This document shows positions 1 to 5,799 of a stretch of DNA of 8,328 nt, in pieces (position 1 is the stretch's first letter; each line of letters opens with the position of its first letter). This DNA is from Pseudomonadota bacterium. Its GTDB lineage: Bacteria > Pseudomonadota > Alphaproteobacteria > Acetobacterales > Acetobacteraceae. The translations under genes were made by a program, and so were the position numbers. The stretch lies in contig JAEWCI010000357.1 in assembly GCA_023390705.1 (NCBI GenBank), positions 1 to 8,328 on the forward strand. Direction: 5' to 3'. The notes under the pieces were generated by a model. That model was given only the letters and a program-made list of their open reading frames with translations. It did not search any database and was not told where the DNA came from.

Positions 1-83
1 AGCGCCCACTCGGCATCCGTCAGATCGCTCGGGTAGCGCAGCCCGTCACGGCCGTACCGCTCCCGATCCGCCACCGTCCACAT
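1..83 (-). CDS. IS5-family transposase, N-terminal end (cut by window edge)
   Basis: The first 27 codons of a transposase, read leftwards off the window. The visible protein begins MWTVADRERYGRDGLRYPSD and continues LTDAEWA. This matches the N-terminal segment (the DUF4096-type domain) of IS5-family DDE transposases of the IS1031/IS427 kind, where 'LRYPSDLTDAEW' is a hallmark. The catalytic DDE domain would lie outside the window. The start at 83 is preceded on the minus strand by a G-rich ribosome-binding region about 7 bases upstream. The part seen is undamaged, so the copy could be intact. Family assignment rests on recognition of this motif; the exact IS name cannot be given. Confidence 0.88.
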   Translation of the reverse strand, partial: MWTVADRERYGRDGLRYPSDLTDAEWA

Positions 84-160
84 CGCAGGCCCCCCACCAC
101 TGCCCGCAGGAATTCTTCAGCAAGCCATTAAAAACTCAATAGATGTTCGTGGACGGGCTC
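1..160 (-). mobile_element. End of an IS5-family insertion sequence with a TNA target
   Basis: Between the transposase start at 83 and base 160 lies an untranslated IS end. Read on the minus strand from 160 inward it begins GAGCCCGTCCACGAAC, which has the GAG-start form typical of IS5-family terminal inverted repeats. The next bases outward, 161-163, are TGA, which fits the 3-bp TNA target duplication of the IS1031 subgroup. The AT-rich stretch at about 126-145 inside the end may hold the transposase promoter. The boundary is inferred, because the other terminal repeat and the second target copy lie outside the window. Confidence 0.6.
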
Positions 161-183
161 TGATATTGTCCCGAGTTCGCATG

Positions 184-420
184 CTACACAGCGGACGAGG
201 AGGAGACGGACGGGGAAATCGGCTGCCCAGCTGTTGCCCGGTCATCGAGCCGAAGCGGAGGAGGTTTCCGGTGCCGGGCATTCCGGCTCTGCTCGCGCCG
301 GTCAAGATCGGCGGTGGCACTGTCGGCAGCCGCCTCGGCCGCTGCGGCGAGCGTGCCCCAGCGTCGGCGGTAGCGGATCTTACCGAGGAGTACCCTTATC
401 AATCCGAACACGCTTCGCAT
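184..420 (-). CDS. Possible small alanine/arginine-rich protein, uncertain
   Basis: A 78-codon reading frame beginning MRSVFGLIRVLLGKIRYRRR. A short hydrophobic/basic start is followed by an alanine-rich stretch (about residues 22-35) that could form an amphipathic helix, then an arginine-rich middle and a serine/proline-rich tail. The layout resembles small membrane-associated basic proteins, but I do not recognise a family. The purine-rich GAGGGA lies directly against the ATG with almost no spacing, which is poor for translation. The frame stays open upstream to 624, so length alone is weak evidence in such GC-rich DNA. It lies between the IS end and the 45-residue gene, on the same strand as the latter. 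It could equally be non-coding. Confidence 0.25.
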   Translation of the reverse strand: MRSVFGLIRVLLGKIRYRRRWGTLAAAAEAAADSATADLDRREQSRNARHRKPPPLRLDDRATAGQPISPSVSSSSAV

Positions 421-481
421 TCCCTCGGGCCGGTACGTTGGTCTGCCTTGGCCGCCTGACCTTTGCGGAATGGCAGGGCCG

Positions 482-619
482 TCAGGTACCGCCTCGAACG
501 GGCACCGGTCGCTTTGGCGGCGATTCGCGCGAGAAAGGCGACACGGCAACCGGCATCGGCTTTTTAGCAGCTTTGGGCTTCTTGGCCTCTCGATTGCTCC
601 GCTTTTGACCCTTGGCCAT
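482..619 (-). CDS. Small lysine-rich conserved hypothetical protein (45 aa)
   Basis: A 45-residue basic protein starting MAKGQKRSNREAKKPKAAKK and ending with a proline-rich tail (residues 34-42). The N-terminal 'MAKGQ-RSNREAKKPK' signature is one I recognise from very small hypothetical proteins widespread in alphaproteobacteria; no function is known to me. The ATG at 619 is preceded by a strong AGGAGG at about 625-630 on the minus strand, spaced about 5 bases. This decides the start over the overlapping ATG at 624, which is in another frame and sits right against that site. The high lysine content, against the surrounding arginine-rich shadow frames, also supports real coding. It may be nucleic-acid associated because of its charge, but that is only inference. 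Confidence 0.75.
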   Translation of the reverse strand: MAKGQKRSNREAKKPKAAKKPMPVAVSPFSRESPPKRPVPVRGGT

Positions 620-666
620 GTCATCCTCCTATGCAGTAAGCCCGATGTGTCCGGGCGAAAGTACGT

Positions 667-1005
667 TCAAACCATTCGGAGCGCCTTCGCCGGTCGCGCC
701 GCGACGGGTGCGTTGGCCGGTGGAGAATCATCGATGTCGTCGGACCAGATGTTCAGCAGGCCAGACACGCTCCTGGACCGCGCCCGAAGCTTGCTGTGCG
801 CGATCGCCTCGATCCGCTCACGCGCAGCGGCGAAGCATTTGAGCAGATCCGCCGGCTGGAAGCGCCGTTGCTCACTCAGATCCTGCAGGGCATTCAGCGA
901 GATTGCGCAAGCTACACTGCGGTTCTTGTCGATGATCTCGAACAACACACGCCTTCCGTCCCAGCGTGGATGCGGGGCTGCAGCAGCCCTCTTCAAGCCG
1001 GTCAT
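667..1005 (-). CDS. DUF1488 family protein (112 aa)
   Basis: A small protein of unknown function in the DUF1488 family. The family pattern is visible: an aromatic/hydrophobic segment followed by 'VLFEIIDKNRSVACAIS' (about residues 19-35), then 'LNALQDLS', 'LLKCF', 'ARERIEAIA' and a basic segment. This is the expected order for a domain of about 85 residues. The C-terminal part (about residues 80-112) is an extra tail containing 'SGLLNIWSDDIDD' and then a Pro/Ala-rich end. The start at 1005 (MTGLKRAA) is chosen because AAGGA and GGAG precede it at workable spacing. ATGs at 1014 and 1050 in the same frame are alternatives, but that at 1014 lies directly on the purine tract. It lies 86 bp downstream of the 84-residue gene on the same strand and might be co-transcribed with it. 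Function unknown. Confidence 0.78.
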   Translation of the reverse strand: MTGLKRAAAAPHPRWDGRRVLFEIIDKNRSVACAISLNALQDLSEQRRFQPADLLKCFAAARERIEAIAHSKLRARSRSVSGLLNIWSDDIDDSPPANAPVAARPAKALRMV

Positions 1006-1091
1006 GGTCTCCATTCCTTGTCGTTCGGATAATCGCGCATGGAGGCCCACCGCTCTATCCGGATGTGCTCAATGCTCAGTCACTGCAGTCT

Positions 1092-1346
1092 TCAGTCACC
1101 GTCGGCCTCATGCGCCTCTGCCAGTTCCCGTGGGTCAACGGGGATCGCTTGTACGAATGCGTTTGTGCGGGTCACTTGGCGGGTGATGGTGGTCGAGACG
1201 CGCCGGTAAGCTGGAAAAGACAAGCCCTCGAGCAACTCCTCCTCCGTTTCGACGGTATAGGTGCCGGCCGGCTGCAGCCCTTCAGCGGCGTTCAGCAGGA
1301 AGGAATGCCGAAAGACGAGGGAGGTGGTTTGCGTGCGTGTGAGCAT
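1092..1346 (-). CDS. Conserved hypothetical protein, PAGTY/VETEEE type (84 aa)
   Basis: An 84-residue protein containing 'VFRHSFLLNAAEGLQPAGTY' (residues 11-30) followed by 'TVETEEELLEGLSFPAYRRV' (31-50). This pattern belongs to a short conserved hypothetical family I recognise from Rhizobiales and Acetobacteraceae: a hydrophobic strand, a 'QPAGTY.VETDEE' turn, then 'GLSF.AYRR' and a variable tail. No biochemical role is known to me. The frame is open upstream to 1505. The start at 1346 is preferred because AGGAG lies about 6 bases before it on the minus strand and conservation begins just after it. No signal peptide or membrane segment is seen. It is the first of a run of small minus-strand genes that continues with DUF1488. 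Confidence 0.7.
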   Translation of the reverse strand: MLTRTQTTSLVFRHSFLLNAAEGLQPAGTYTVETEEELLEGLSFPAYRRVSTTITRQVTRTNAFVQAIPVDPRELAEAHEADGD

Positions 1347-2105
1347 GAATGGGCTCCTGTGCCAAGGCTTGCACCGTTTCGGTCGCCGGAGCTGTTCCGG
1401 CCCGTCAACAGCCTGCTCTGGGCGCCGCGGCAAAGTTCCCCATGCGGCAAGGGATAGGCTACCAAAGCCGCAACCTGGATCGTCTGGCGGTTCTTGCAGG
1501 TTCATATGGCGACAAGGGACTACAACCCGTCATCACAGAACCGCGTGTGACCCGGTGACGATGCATGATGGCGCGAATTGCGGCCACCGGCCGCCGGATT
1601 CCTCTCCGGCTTTCCGCTGTCTCACCCGCTGTCCCGCGGCTCGACGATGATCGCATGCATCCCCGGCTTCGGGGGCGGCCGGGAGAATCAAGGACAGAAG
1701 GAGGCTCCAATCCCTCTGGGTGGATGAAGTGGCCTCGCCACCAGAGCGTTTGCTGGGAAGTGGTCCTCTCGTGGCGTATGGCATGACCCTAACGCTCGTG
1801 TCTTCCGGCCGCGATCCGGCGCTGGCGGTTCGCGATCACCTCCTGTCACATGTCCGGAGATACGGTACCCTGGAGATCCAGCGTGATCCGACACACAGGG
1901 GACCGGAACGGCGCCCGGTGCGTTGAAGTTGTCTGTAGGGAATCGCTGCCATGCTAGTGCGGAGCCATCATCGGACCCAGGCCTATTCGGCCGGGTGCCC
2001 AATGCTTCTCGCGGCGTCTCGCCACTGGCGAGGACGGCGCCGCCGAGCCTGCGCTGCAGGGCCGGCGCGGTCCACGAATCAGCGCACAGCGCCGAGGCCT
2101 GATCA
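1347..2105. other. Gene-poor stretch
   Basis: About 760 bp without a gene I can support. Open frames exist on both strands (for example plus 1720-1926 and minus 1688-2263), but none has a good ribosome site, recognisable motif or convincing codon use. A strong AAGGAGG at 1698-1704 on the plus strand is followed at suitable distance by no start codon; the next ATG (1724) opens only a 20-codon frame. Small GC-rich stem-loops occur, such as CCCCG/CGGGG arms at 1661-1674. The part up to about 1505 probably holds the promoter of the 84-residue gene, and the part before 2105 that of the 241-residue gene. It may be a degraded region. Confidence 0.4.
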
Positions 2106-2831
2106 ATGCCGACCCTGATGACCCGCCCGACCTTCGAGAGACTGGCGCATCTGCGCATCCAACTGATCGACCAGGGCTTCCCCCCTGCCGTGCCTGAGCG
2201 CGCGGGCATCGCCGGTCTGTTCCTGCCCTGGGCCGGCCGGCGCCTGGCCGAGGCGGGGGGCATCTACTGGGTCGGGGCCGCCACCGAGGGAGTCTACGGC
2301 GCGGAGGGCGAGCAGAGCTTCGAGGCGTGCCACGAGAGGGCCGCCAGGCTCTGCGACCGGGGTCCGCATGCCCTCGCCCACACGCCGCTCTGGCTCTTCC
2401 TCGACGGGCTGACGCGCGCGCTGCTTGGCGGATCCTACGACACGACGACGGAGCGCTGGGGCTGGTCGAACCTGCTCAAGATCGGCTGGAGCGAGGGTGC
2501 GCCCCAGGGCTGGCCACCGGAGATCATCGAGCGTCAGCAGGCGATCTGCGCGGCCGCGCTGCGCGAGGAATTCGCCGGCCTGCGGCGGAGCCTCGTCTTC
2601 GTGGGCTCGCTCGATGACTTCGGCATCCTTGGCGAAGCACTCGGCGGCATCCCGGACTGGCATGGCGAGCACGACGAGGCCACCGGCCTCTGGTGGCTTC
2701 GTGACGAGCCCTCGGGCAATCTCGTCGTCCATGGCTGCCATCCCAGCGCGGCGCGGCGGGGGCATTTCTCCGAGGCAGCGCTGGAGCGGACGGTGATGCT
2801 CGCCCGGAACCTGCTTCCCCATCTGGCCTGA
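2106..2831 (+). CDS. Conserved hypothetical protein with UDG-like layout (241 aa)
   Basis: A 241-residue soluble protein of unknown function. Visible conserved-looking blocks: GIYWVGAATEG at about 52-62, 'LLGGSYD' at 106-112, 'WGWSNLLKIGW' at 118-128, 'SLVFVGS' at 162-168 and 'GNLVVHGCHPSAARRGHF' at 204-221. The order (a Gly-rich strand near the N-terminus, an 'N..K' block, a hydrophobic strand ending in G, then a late HPS) is reminiscent of the uracil-DNA glycosylase superfamily. There, an HPS-type motif forms the second active-site loop. This is a distant resemblance and the usual first-motif acidic/proline residues are not evident, so enzyme activity is not claimed. GAGG at 2094-2097 supports the ATG at 2106; an in-frame ATG at 2118 is an alternative. 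It is followed 18 bp later by the TrhA gene, so the two may be one transcript. Confidence 0.8.
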   Translation: MPTLMTRPTFERLAHLRIQLIDQGFPPAVPERAGIAGLFLPWAGRRLAEAGGIYWVGAATEGVYGAEGEQSFEACHERAARLCDRGPHALAHTPLWLFLDGLTRALLGGSYDTTTERWGWSNLLKIGWSEGAPQGWPPEIIERQQAICAAALREEFAGLRRSLVFVGSLDDFGILGEALGGIPDWHGEHDEATGLWWLRDEPSGNLVVHGCHPSAARRGHFSEAALERTVMLARNLLPHLA

Positions 2832-2849
2832 CGGCGCGGGTATTCGGGC

Positions 2850-3509
2850 TTGTCCGGCGGTCCGCGTGATGTCCCATGCTACGGACGTGGCGAGAGGATC
2901 GCCGACGCGGCTGTTCACGGCCTGGGCCTTGCCGCTGCGCTCGTGGCCTGCGCCGCACTCGCCGCAGCCCTTCCACGGCCTGTTGGGCTGGGACCCGCGG
3001 TCGCGCTCGGCCTCTACGCCGTGGGGCTGCTGGCGATGCTCGGTTGTTCGGCGCTCTACAACATGGCCGGCAAGTGCCGCCGCAGGGCGCTGCTGCGGCG
3101 ACTGGACCATGCGGCGATCTTTGTCATGATCGCCGGCACCTACACGCCGGTCGCCGGGATCGGCATCGGCGGTGCCTGGGGCTGGGGTCTGCTTGGCGTG
3201 GTCTGGGCTGGCGCGGTTGGTGGCGCGTTGCTCAAGCTGCTGGCACCTGCGCGGTTCGAACGGGTCTCGATCCTCGCCTACCTGCTGCTCGGCTGGGCCG
3301 GGGTCGCCGCCCTCCACCGGCTGGTGGCAGCGCTCCCGCTCCGGGACTTGTTGCTACTGGCCGCTGGCGGCCTGCTCTACAGCCTTGGCGTCGTCGTCCA
3401 CCTCTCGACGCGGCTGCGTTACCACAACGCCCTCTGGCACACCCTGGTGGTCGCCGCGGCCGGGTGCCACTATGCGGTCGTCTTCCGCCTCGCCCAGACC
3501 GCCGGTTGA
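2850..3509 (+). CDS. trhA: TrhA / hemolysin III (PAQR-type) membrane protein
   Basis: A 219-residue polytopic inner-membrane protein of the hemolysin III/TrhA branch of the PAQR/CREST superfamily, the usual length for the family, with about seven hydrophobic segments. Family motifs in order: ERIADAAVHGLG (15-26), SALYN (67-71), LDHAAIFVMIAGTYTP (85-100), LLYSLGVVVH (175-184) and YHNALWHTLVVAAAGCHY (191-208). The Asp-86/His-87 pair and the late histidines 192, 197 and 207 are the expected metal-site residues. The SxxYH position is SALYN here, so Asn replaces His; I believe this occurs in an alphaproteobacterial subgroup. Family members are linked to membrane homeostasis; true hemolysis is doubtful. 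The start appears to be TTG at 2850 with a weak G-rich leader, because no ATG or GTG lies in frame before the first conserved block. It lies 18 bp after the 241-residue gene. Confidence 0.9.
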   Translation: MSGGPRDVPCYGRGERIADAAVHGLGLAAALVACAALAAALPRPVGLGPAVALGLYAVGLLAMLGCSALYNMAGKCRRRALLRRLDHAAIFVMIAGTYTPVAGIGIGGAWGWGLLGVVWAGAVGGALLKLLAPARFERVSILAYLLLGWAGVAALHRLVAALPLRDLLLLAAGGLLYSLGVVVHLSTRLRYHNALWHTLVVAAAGCHYAVVFRLAQTAG

Positions 3510-3561
3510 ACTCGATGTCCCTTGCCCCCGGCACGGCCGCAGGCACCTCTTGCGCTTCGCA

Positions 3562-3581
3562 CGGCGGGCAGCGGCCCGCCG
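3562..3581. terminator. Perfect hairpin between convergent genes
   Basis: An 8-bp perfect stem CGGCGGGC/GCCCGCCG with the 4-base loop AGCG. It sits between the end of trhA (3509) and the end of the convergent 70-residue gene (3592). Its position suits a bidirectional terminator for both. There is no T-run on either side, so it is at best an atypical intrinsic terminator. Confidence 0.5.
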
Positions 3582-3591
3582 GGATACGGCC

Positions 3592-3804
3592 TCAGCGGAA
3601 GAACGAAGCCTGGCCGGGGCGGAGCTGGCTCTCCCGCACGACGCGCTCATGCCCGTCACGCTGATGACGCACGCGGTATTCGCGATCGGAGCCGTCGTTC
3701 GGGAGAAGGCGCAGGACCGTGTAGGCTCCGCGTGGGACGTTGCCGTCATACCTGCCGGGGAAGAGTTCGACGCTCTGGCCGACCGAGAAGCCGTGGGGTT
3801 GCAT
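3592..3804 (-). CDS. Conserved hypothetical protein, VGQ...GNVPRGxYTVxRLLP type (70 aa)
   Basis: A 70-residue protein beginning MQPHGFSVGQSVELFPGRYD. The next part, 'GNVPRGAYTVLRLLPNDG' (21-38), then 'REYRVRHQRDGHERVVRESQ' (41-60), matches a short conserved hypothetical family I recognise from Rhizobiales and Acetobacteraceae. The alternation of short strands (VELF, AYTVLRLL, EYRVRH, HERVVRES) suggests a small beta-barrel or SH3-like fold, which is inference. GAGGA precedes the ATG at 3804 at about 6 bases, so the start is well supported. It converges with trhA and lies downstream of a hairpin at 3828-3847 that separates it from the 50-residue frame. Function unknown. Confidence 0.78.
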   Translation of the reverse strand: MQPHGFSVGQSVELFPGRYDGNVPRGAYTVLRLLPNDGSDREYRVRHQRDGHERVVRESQLRPGQASFFR

Positions 3805-3827
3805 GAGTGATCCTCGCGGGACGGGGT

Positions 3828-3847
3828 CTGGTCCCCGCAGGGACCAG
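3828..3847. terminator. Perfect hairpin upstream of the 70-aa gene
   Basis: An 8-bp perfect stem CTGGTCCC/GGGACCAG with the loop CGCA, extendable by a T-G wobble and a G-C pair. It lies 24 bases upstream of the start of the 70-residue gene and 37 bases beyond the stop of the possible 50-residue gene, both on the minus strand. It may terminate the upstream transcript or form a leader structure of the 70-residue gene. No T-tract follows. Confidence 0.4.
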
Positions 3848-3883
3848 GCGGCCGGGCGGCCCGCGCGCCCCGTCGCCCTTCCG

Positions 3884-4036
3884 TCAGCCGATGATGTCGA
3901 GGACGATCCGGCGAATCTCGTCCGGAGTCAGGCCCGAAGGCTCGGAGCTTCTCGAGGCGCTGACGGGCTGAGGCGATACGGCAGGGTCGGCCGCGGCATG
4001 GAGCCTTGTCGAGGCTTGGAGTGATACTGAGTTCAC
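3884..4036 (-). CDS. Possible small hypothetical protein (50 aa)
   Basis: A 50-residue frame starting at GTG 4036, VNSVSLQASTRL, with a low-complexity Ser/Pro/Ala middle and an ordered-looking C-terminus GLTPDEIRRIVLDIIG. The C-terminal motif reads like a short helix and resembles the ends of small alphaproteobacterial hypothetical proteins, though I cannot name a family. AAGGA ends 4 bases before this GTG on the minus strand, somewhat close. The frame is open up to 4216 with an ATG there, but that upstream part overlaps the cspA terminator hairpin and looks non-coding. It lies about 180 bp downstream of cspA on the same strand. The call depends mainly on the C-terminal motif and the purine-rich site. 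Confidence 0.4.
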   Translation of the reverse strand: MNSVSLQASTRLHAAADPAVSPQPVSASRSSEPSGLTPDEIRRIVLDIIG

Positions 4037-4184
4037 GTTGTCCTTCACGGCAGCATCGGACCGGCTGCCGTCCCGGGCTTCTTCAGTCTTCGCAAACCCG
4101 CGGATGCTCGCGTGATCCACGATCGGGCCCGCACGGTATGCGGAAGCCAGGAGGCGGACGCCACGGCGCCCGCCCCGTGATGTA

Positions 4185-4210
4185 GGCGGAACGGCAAACG
4201 CCGTCCCGCC
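4185..4210 (-). terminator. Terminator-like hairpin after cspA
   Basis: On the minus strand, 9 bases after the cspA stop, arms of 11 bases (GGCGGGACGGC and GCCGTTCCGCC) pair with a single G-T wobble around a 4-base GTTT loop. Position and strength suit a cspA terminator. The usual T-run is missing, as is often the case in high-GC genomes. Confidence 0.6.
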
Positions 4211-4219
4211 GCGCATCCA

Positions 4220-4426
4220 TCAGACCAGCTTGAGGTTGCTGGCCGAGGTCTTGCCCTGCTGGCCGCGCTGGAGCTCGTATTCCAGCTTGTCGCCCTCGCG
4301 CGGGTCCTGCAGCCCAGCGCGCTGGACGTCCGAAATATGCAGGAAGACATCCTTCGAACCGTCGTCGGGCTGAATGAAGCCGAAGCCCTTGGTCGCGTTG
4401 AACCACTTCACGGTGCCGATTGACAT
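4220..4426 (-). CDS. CspA-family cold-shock protein (68 aa)
   Basis: A single cold-shock domain of normal length, an OB-fold protein that binds single-stranded RNA and DNA and acts as an RNA chaperone in the cytoplasm. It begins MSIGTVKWFNATKGFGFIQP. The RNP1 motif KGFGFI is at residues 13-18 and RNP2 VFLHIS at about 27-32, with the family-typical 'DDGSKDVF' between them. The C-terminal part reads GDKLEYELQRGQQGKTSASN. The start at 4426 is set by the family N-terminus, although the frame stays open to an ATG at 4528. The ribosome site is weak (CGGAAC, about 6 bases upstream). It is followed by a strong hairpin and preceded by about 200 bp of untranslated leader. Whether it is cold-inducible or constitutive cannot be told from sequence. 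Confidence 0.96.
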   Translation of the reverse strand: MSIGTVKWFNATKGFGFIQPDDGSKDVFLHISDVQRAGLQDPREGDKLEYELQRGQQGKTSASNLKLV

Positions 4427-4642
4427 GGCGATGTTCCGTTCATGACAGAGTGCCGCCCCACGACATCGTGAGACGAATCGAACTTCGAGGGGAGACGGAC
4501 ACCGGGCTCGGCGCTCGATCATGAGCAAGGAGAGCAGGCCGAACCAAACGAGGCTGACGATAGCGAGATGGGGTGCCTGTACCCGCCGCGCAACCCCGGG
4601 TGCGCCGGTCTCGATGCCATGGCTTATGTGGGCTGCTCACGT
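4427..4642 (-). promoter_or_regulatory. cspA upstream/leader region
   Basis: About 215 bp between cspA and the first mobile-element remnant, with no supportable gene. It must hold the cspA promoter and 5' leader. Two small palindromes lie close to the gene: CACGA/TCGTG arms at 4459-4470 and TCGAA/TTCGA at 4478-4488. These could fold in the mRNA leader, where other cspA genes carry temperature-responsive structure. I cannot place -10 and -35 boxes with confidence. A hydrophobic stretch on the minus strand around 4520-4580 has no start codon and is not called. Confidence 0.4.
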
Positions 4643-4727
4643 TAGAGCGGTTTCCGGCCTGACTGAATCGCTTGTGACCTCCATGGCTGGCTGGGGGTAA
4701 TTCAGTTGCCCCTCGGCGAGGAAACCG

Positions 4728-5036
4728 GTGGGCGTGTCCAAGGCGTTGTCGGTGGATCTGCGGGAATGGGTAGTGGTGGCGGTGGCTGCTGGGGCGTCCT
4801 GCCGGGCGGCGGCGGTCCGCTTCGGGGTTAGCGCCTCAAGCGCAGCCCGCTGGGTCGCGCTGGCGCGACAGGCAGGTTCGGTTGCACCGGGGCCGCTCGG
4901 TGGAGACCGGCGTTCGGCGCACATCGAGGTGCATGCCCCGCTGATCCTGCGCCTTGTTGAGCAGAAGTCGGACATGACGCTGCAGGAGATCCGAGCCGAA
5001 CTGACCAAGACGGGCGTGGATCATCAGCCACCTTAA
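4728..5036 (+). pseudogene. IS630-type transposase, N-terminal fragment
   Basis: About 100 codons of a transposase N-terminal region beginning at GTG 4728 (MGVSKALSVDLREWVVVAVA). The helix-turn-helix is clear at about residues 22-45 (ASCRAAAVRFGVSASSAARW), followed by the basic linker 'GSVAPGPLGGDRRS', then 'LILRLVEQKSDMTLQEIRAE' before a stop after residue 102. This is the expected start of IS630-family (Tc1/mariner-like) proteins, but all of the DDE catalytic part is missing. After about residue 97 similarity stops and the frame ends. The IS left end may lie near the TA at 4643-4644, just before AGAGCGGTTT; that boundary is a guess. A remnant, not an active element. Confidence 0.82.
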
Positions 5037-5305
5037 CCGTGGCTTACCTTCGGGTTTGGTGCGGTCTCAATCCAGTTCTCACTTTCATCGCAGATGGGAC
5101 ACCATTCCTTCCTACAAACTCGCTCTCCAGTTGGTCGGATGACGCCTGGAAGCGCAGGTTGCGCCAGGGTTGGCGAAGGGAGCTTGGGAGTGCCGGGGAC
5201 GGAGCGGGCCGGAATTCTCTCTCCGGAGGGCGCATTCTCTCCGGACCCGGGGACTTGGCCGATTTAGAACTGTGGAGATAACTTGGTTTTGGGCGTTGGG
5301 GGTGG
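5037..5305. other. Unassigned spacer between IS630 and IS5 remnants
   Basis: About 270 bp that I cannot assign. An 80-codon plus-strand frame (5039-5281) has no recognisable motif. A short near-direct repeat, ATTCTCTCTCCGGA at 5214-5227 and ATTCTCTCCGGA at 5234-5245, is present. The part after about 5262 probably belongs to the left end of the following IS5-type element. The rest may be residue of the lost IS630 half or of another insertion. Confidence 0.4.
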
Positions 5306-5799
5306 ATGGCAGCCCCTCTCGTTGCTGACGATCTTTGGGCGGCGATCGAGCCGCTGTTGCCGCCCGAACCGGCTCGCCCAAAGGGCGGCCACCCCCCGGG
5401 TGCCGGACCGTGTGGTGCTGGCGGGCATCCTCTTCGTGTTGCGCACCGGCATCCAATGGCGGGGCGTGCCTGCGGAGATGGGCTGCAGCGGCAAGACCTG
5501 CTGGCGGCGGCTGGTGGAGTGGCATGCCGCCGGGGTCTGGGCGGCGCTGCATCGGGTACTGCTGGAGCGGCTGCGTGGCGCCGACCGCCTGGACTGGCAC
5601 CGGGCCTCGCTCGACAGCGCCGCCTTGCGCGCCCAAGGGGGGCGCGGAGACCGGACCCAATCCGGCGGACCGTGGCAAGGCAGGCACCAAGCGGCACCTG
5701 GTCGTCGATGGGGAAGGCACGCCGCTCGGCCTGACGCTGAGCCCGGCCAACCGGCATGACAGCCGCATGCTGGCGCCCACCCTGGATGCCGTGCCGCCT
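5306..5799 (+). pseudogene. IS5-family (IS427-like) transposase, frameshifted and C-truncated
   Basis: Three pieces in three successive frames form one transposase. Piece 1 (from ATG 5306) reads MAAPLVADDLWAAIEPLLPP then EPARPKGG. Piece 2 reads RVPDRVVLAGILFVLRTGIQ, then WRGVPAEMGCSGKTCWRRLV, and on to LDWHRASLDSAALRA. Piece 3 reads KGGAETGPNPADRGKAGTKR, HLVVDGEGTPLGLTLSPANR, then HDSRMLAPTLDAVPP. This is the IS427-group order, with the first catalytic Asp in 'LDSA' and the next region at 'VVDGEGTPL'. Similarity stops at about 5799, so the final catalytic Glu region is lost. Each frame change fits one extra base in a homopolymer run: C6 at 5392-5397 and CCC-AA-G6 at 5632-5642. A G-rich site precedes the ATG. 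Non-functional as it stands. Confidence 0.88.

Noticed and set aside
1720..1926. 68-codon plus-strand frame in the gene-poor region
   Set aside because: No ribosome site at proper spacing, mixed codon third positions and no recognisable motif.
1688..2263. 191-codon minus-strand frame
   Set aside because: It overlaps the start of the supported 241-residue gene in antisense and shows no family pattern.
2103..3317. A 404-codon open frame on the minus strand
   Set aside because: It is antisense to two well-supported plus-strand genes (the UDG-like protein and TrhA). Its composition is the Arg/Gly/Ala/Pro-rich pattern of a shadow frame in GC-rich DNA.
4427..4528. N-terminal extension of the cold-shock protein from an ATG at 4528
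   Set aside because: The family starts at the MSIGTVKWF methionine; the upstream residues are Arg/Cys-rich and unrelated to cold-shock proteins.
4520..4585. Hydrophobic stretch (LAIVSLVWFGLLSLLMI) on the minus strand, a possible small membrane protein
   Set aside because: No ATG, GTG or good TTG start with a ribosome site precedes it in frame, and the downstream part has no membrane-protein character.
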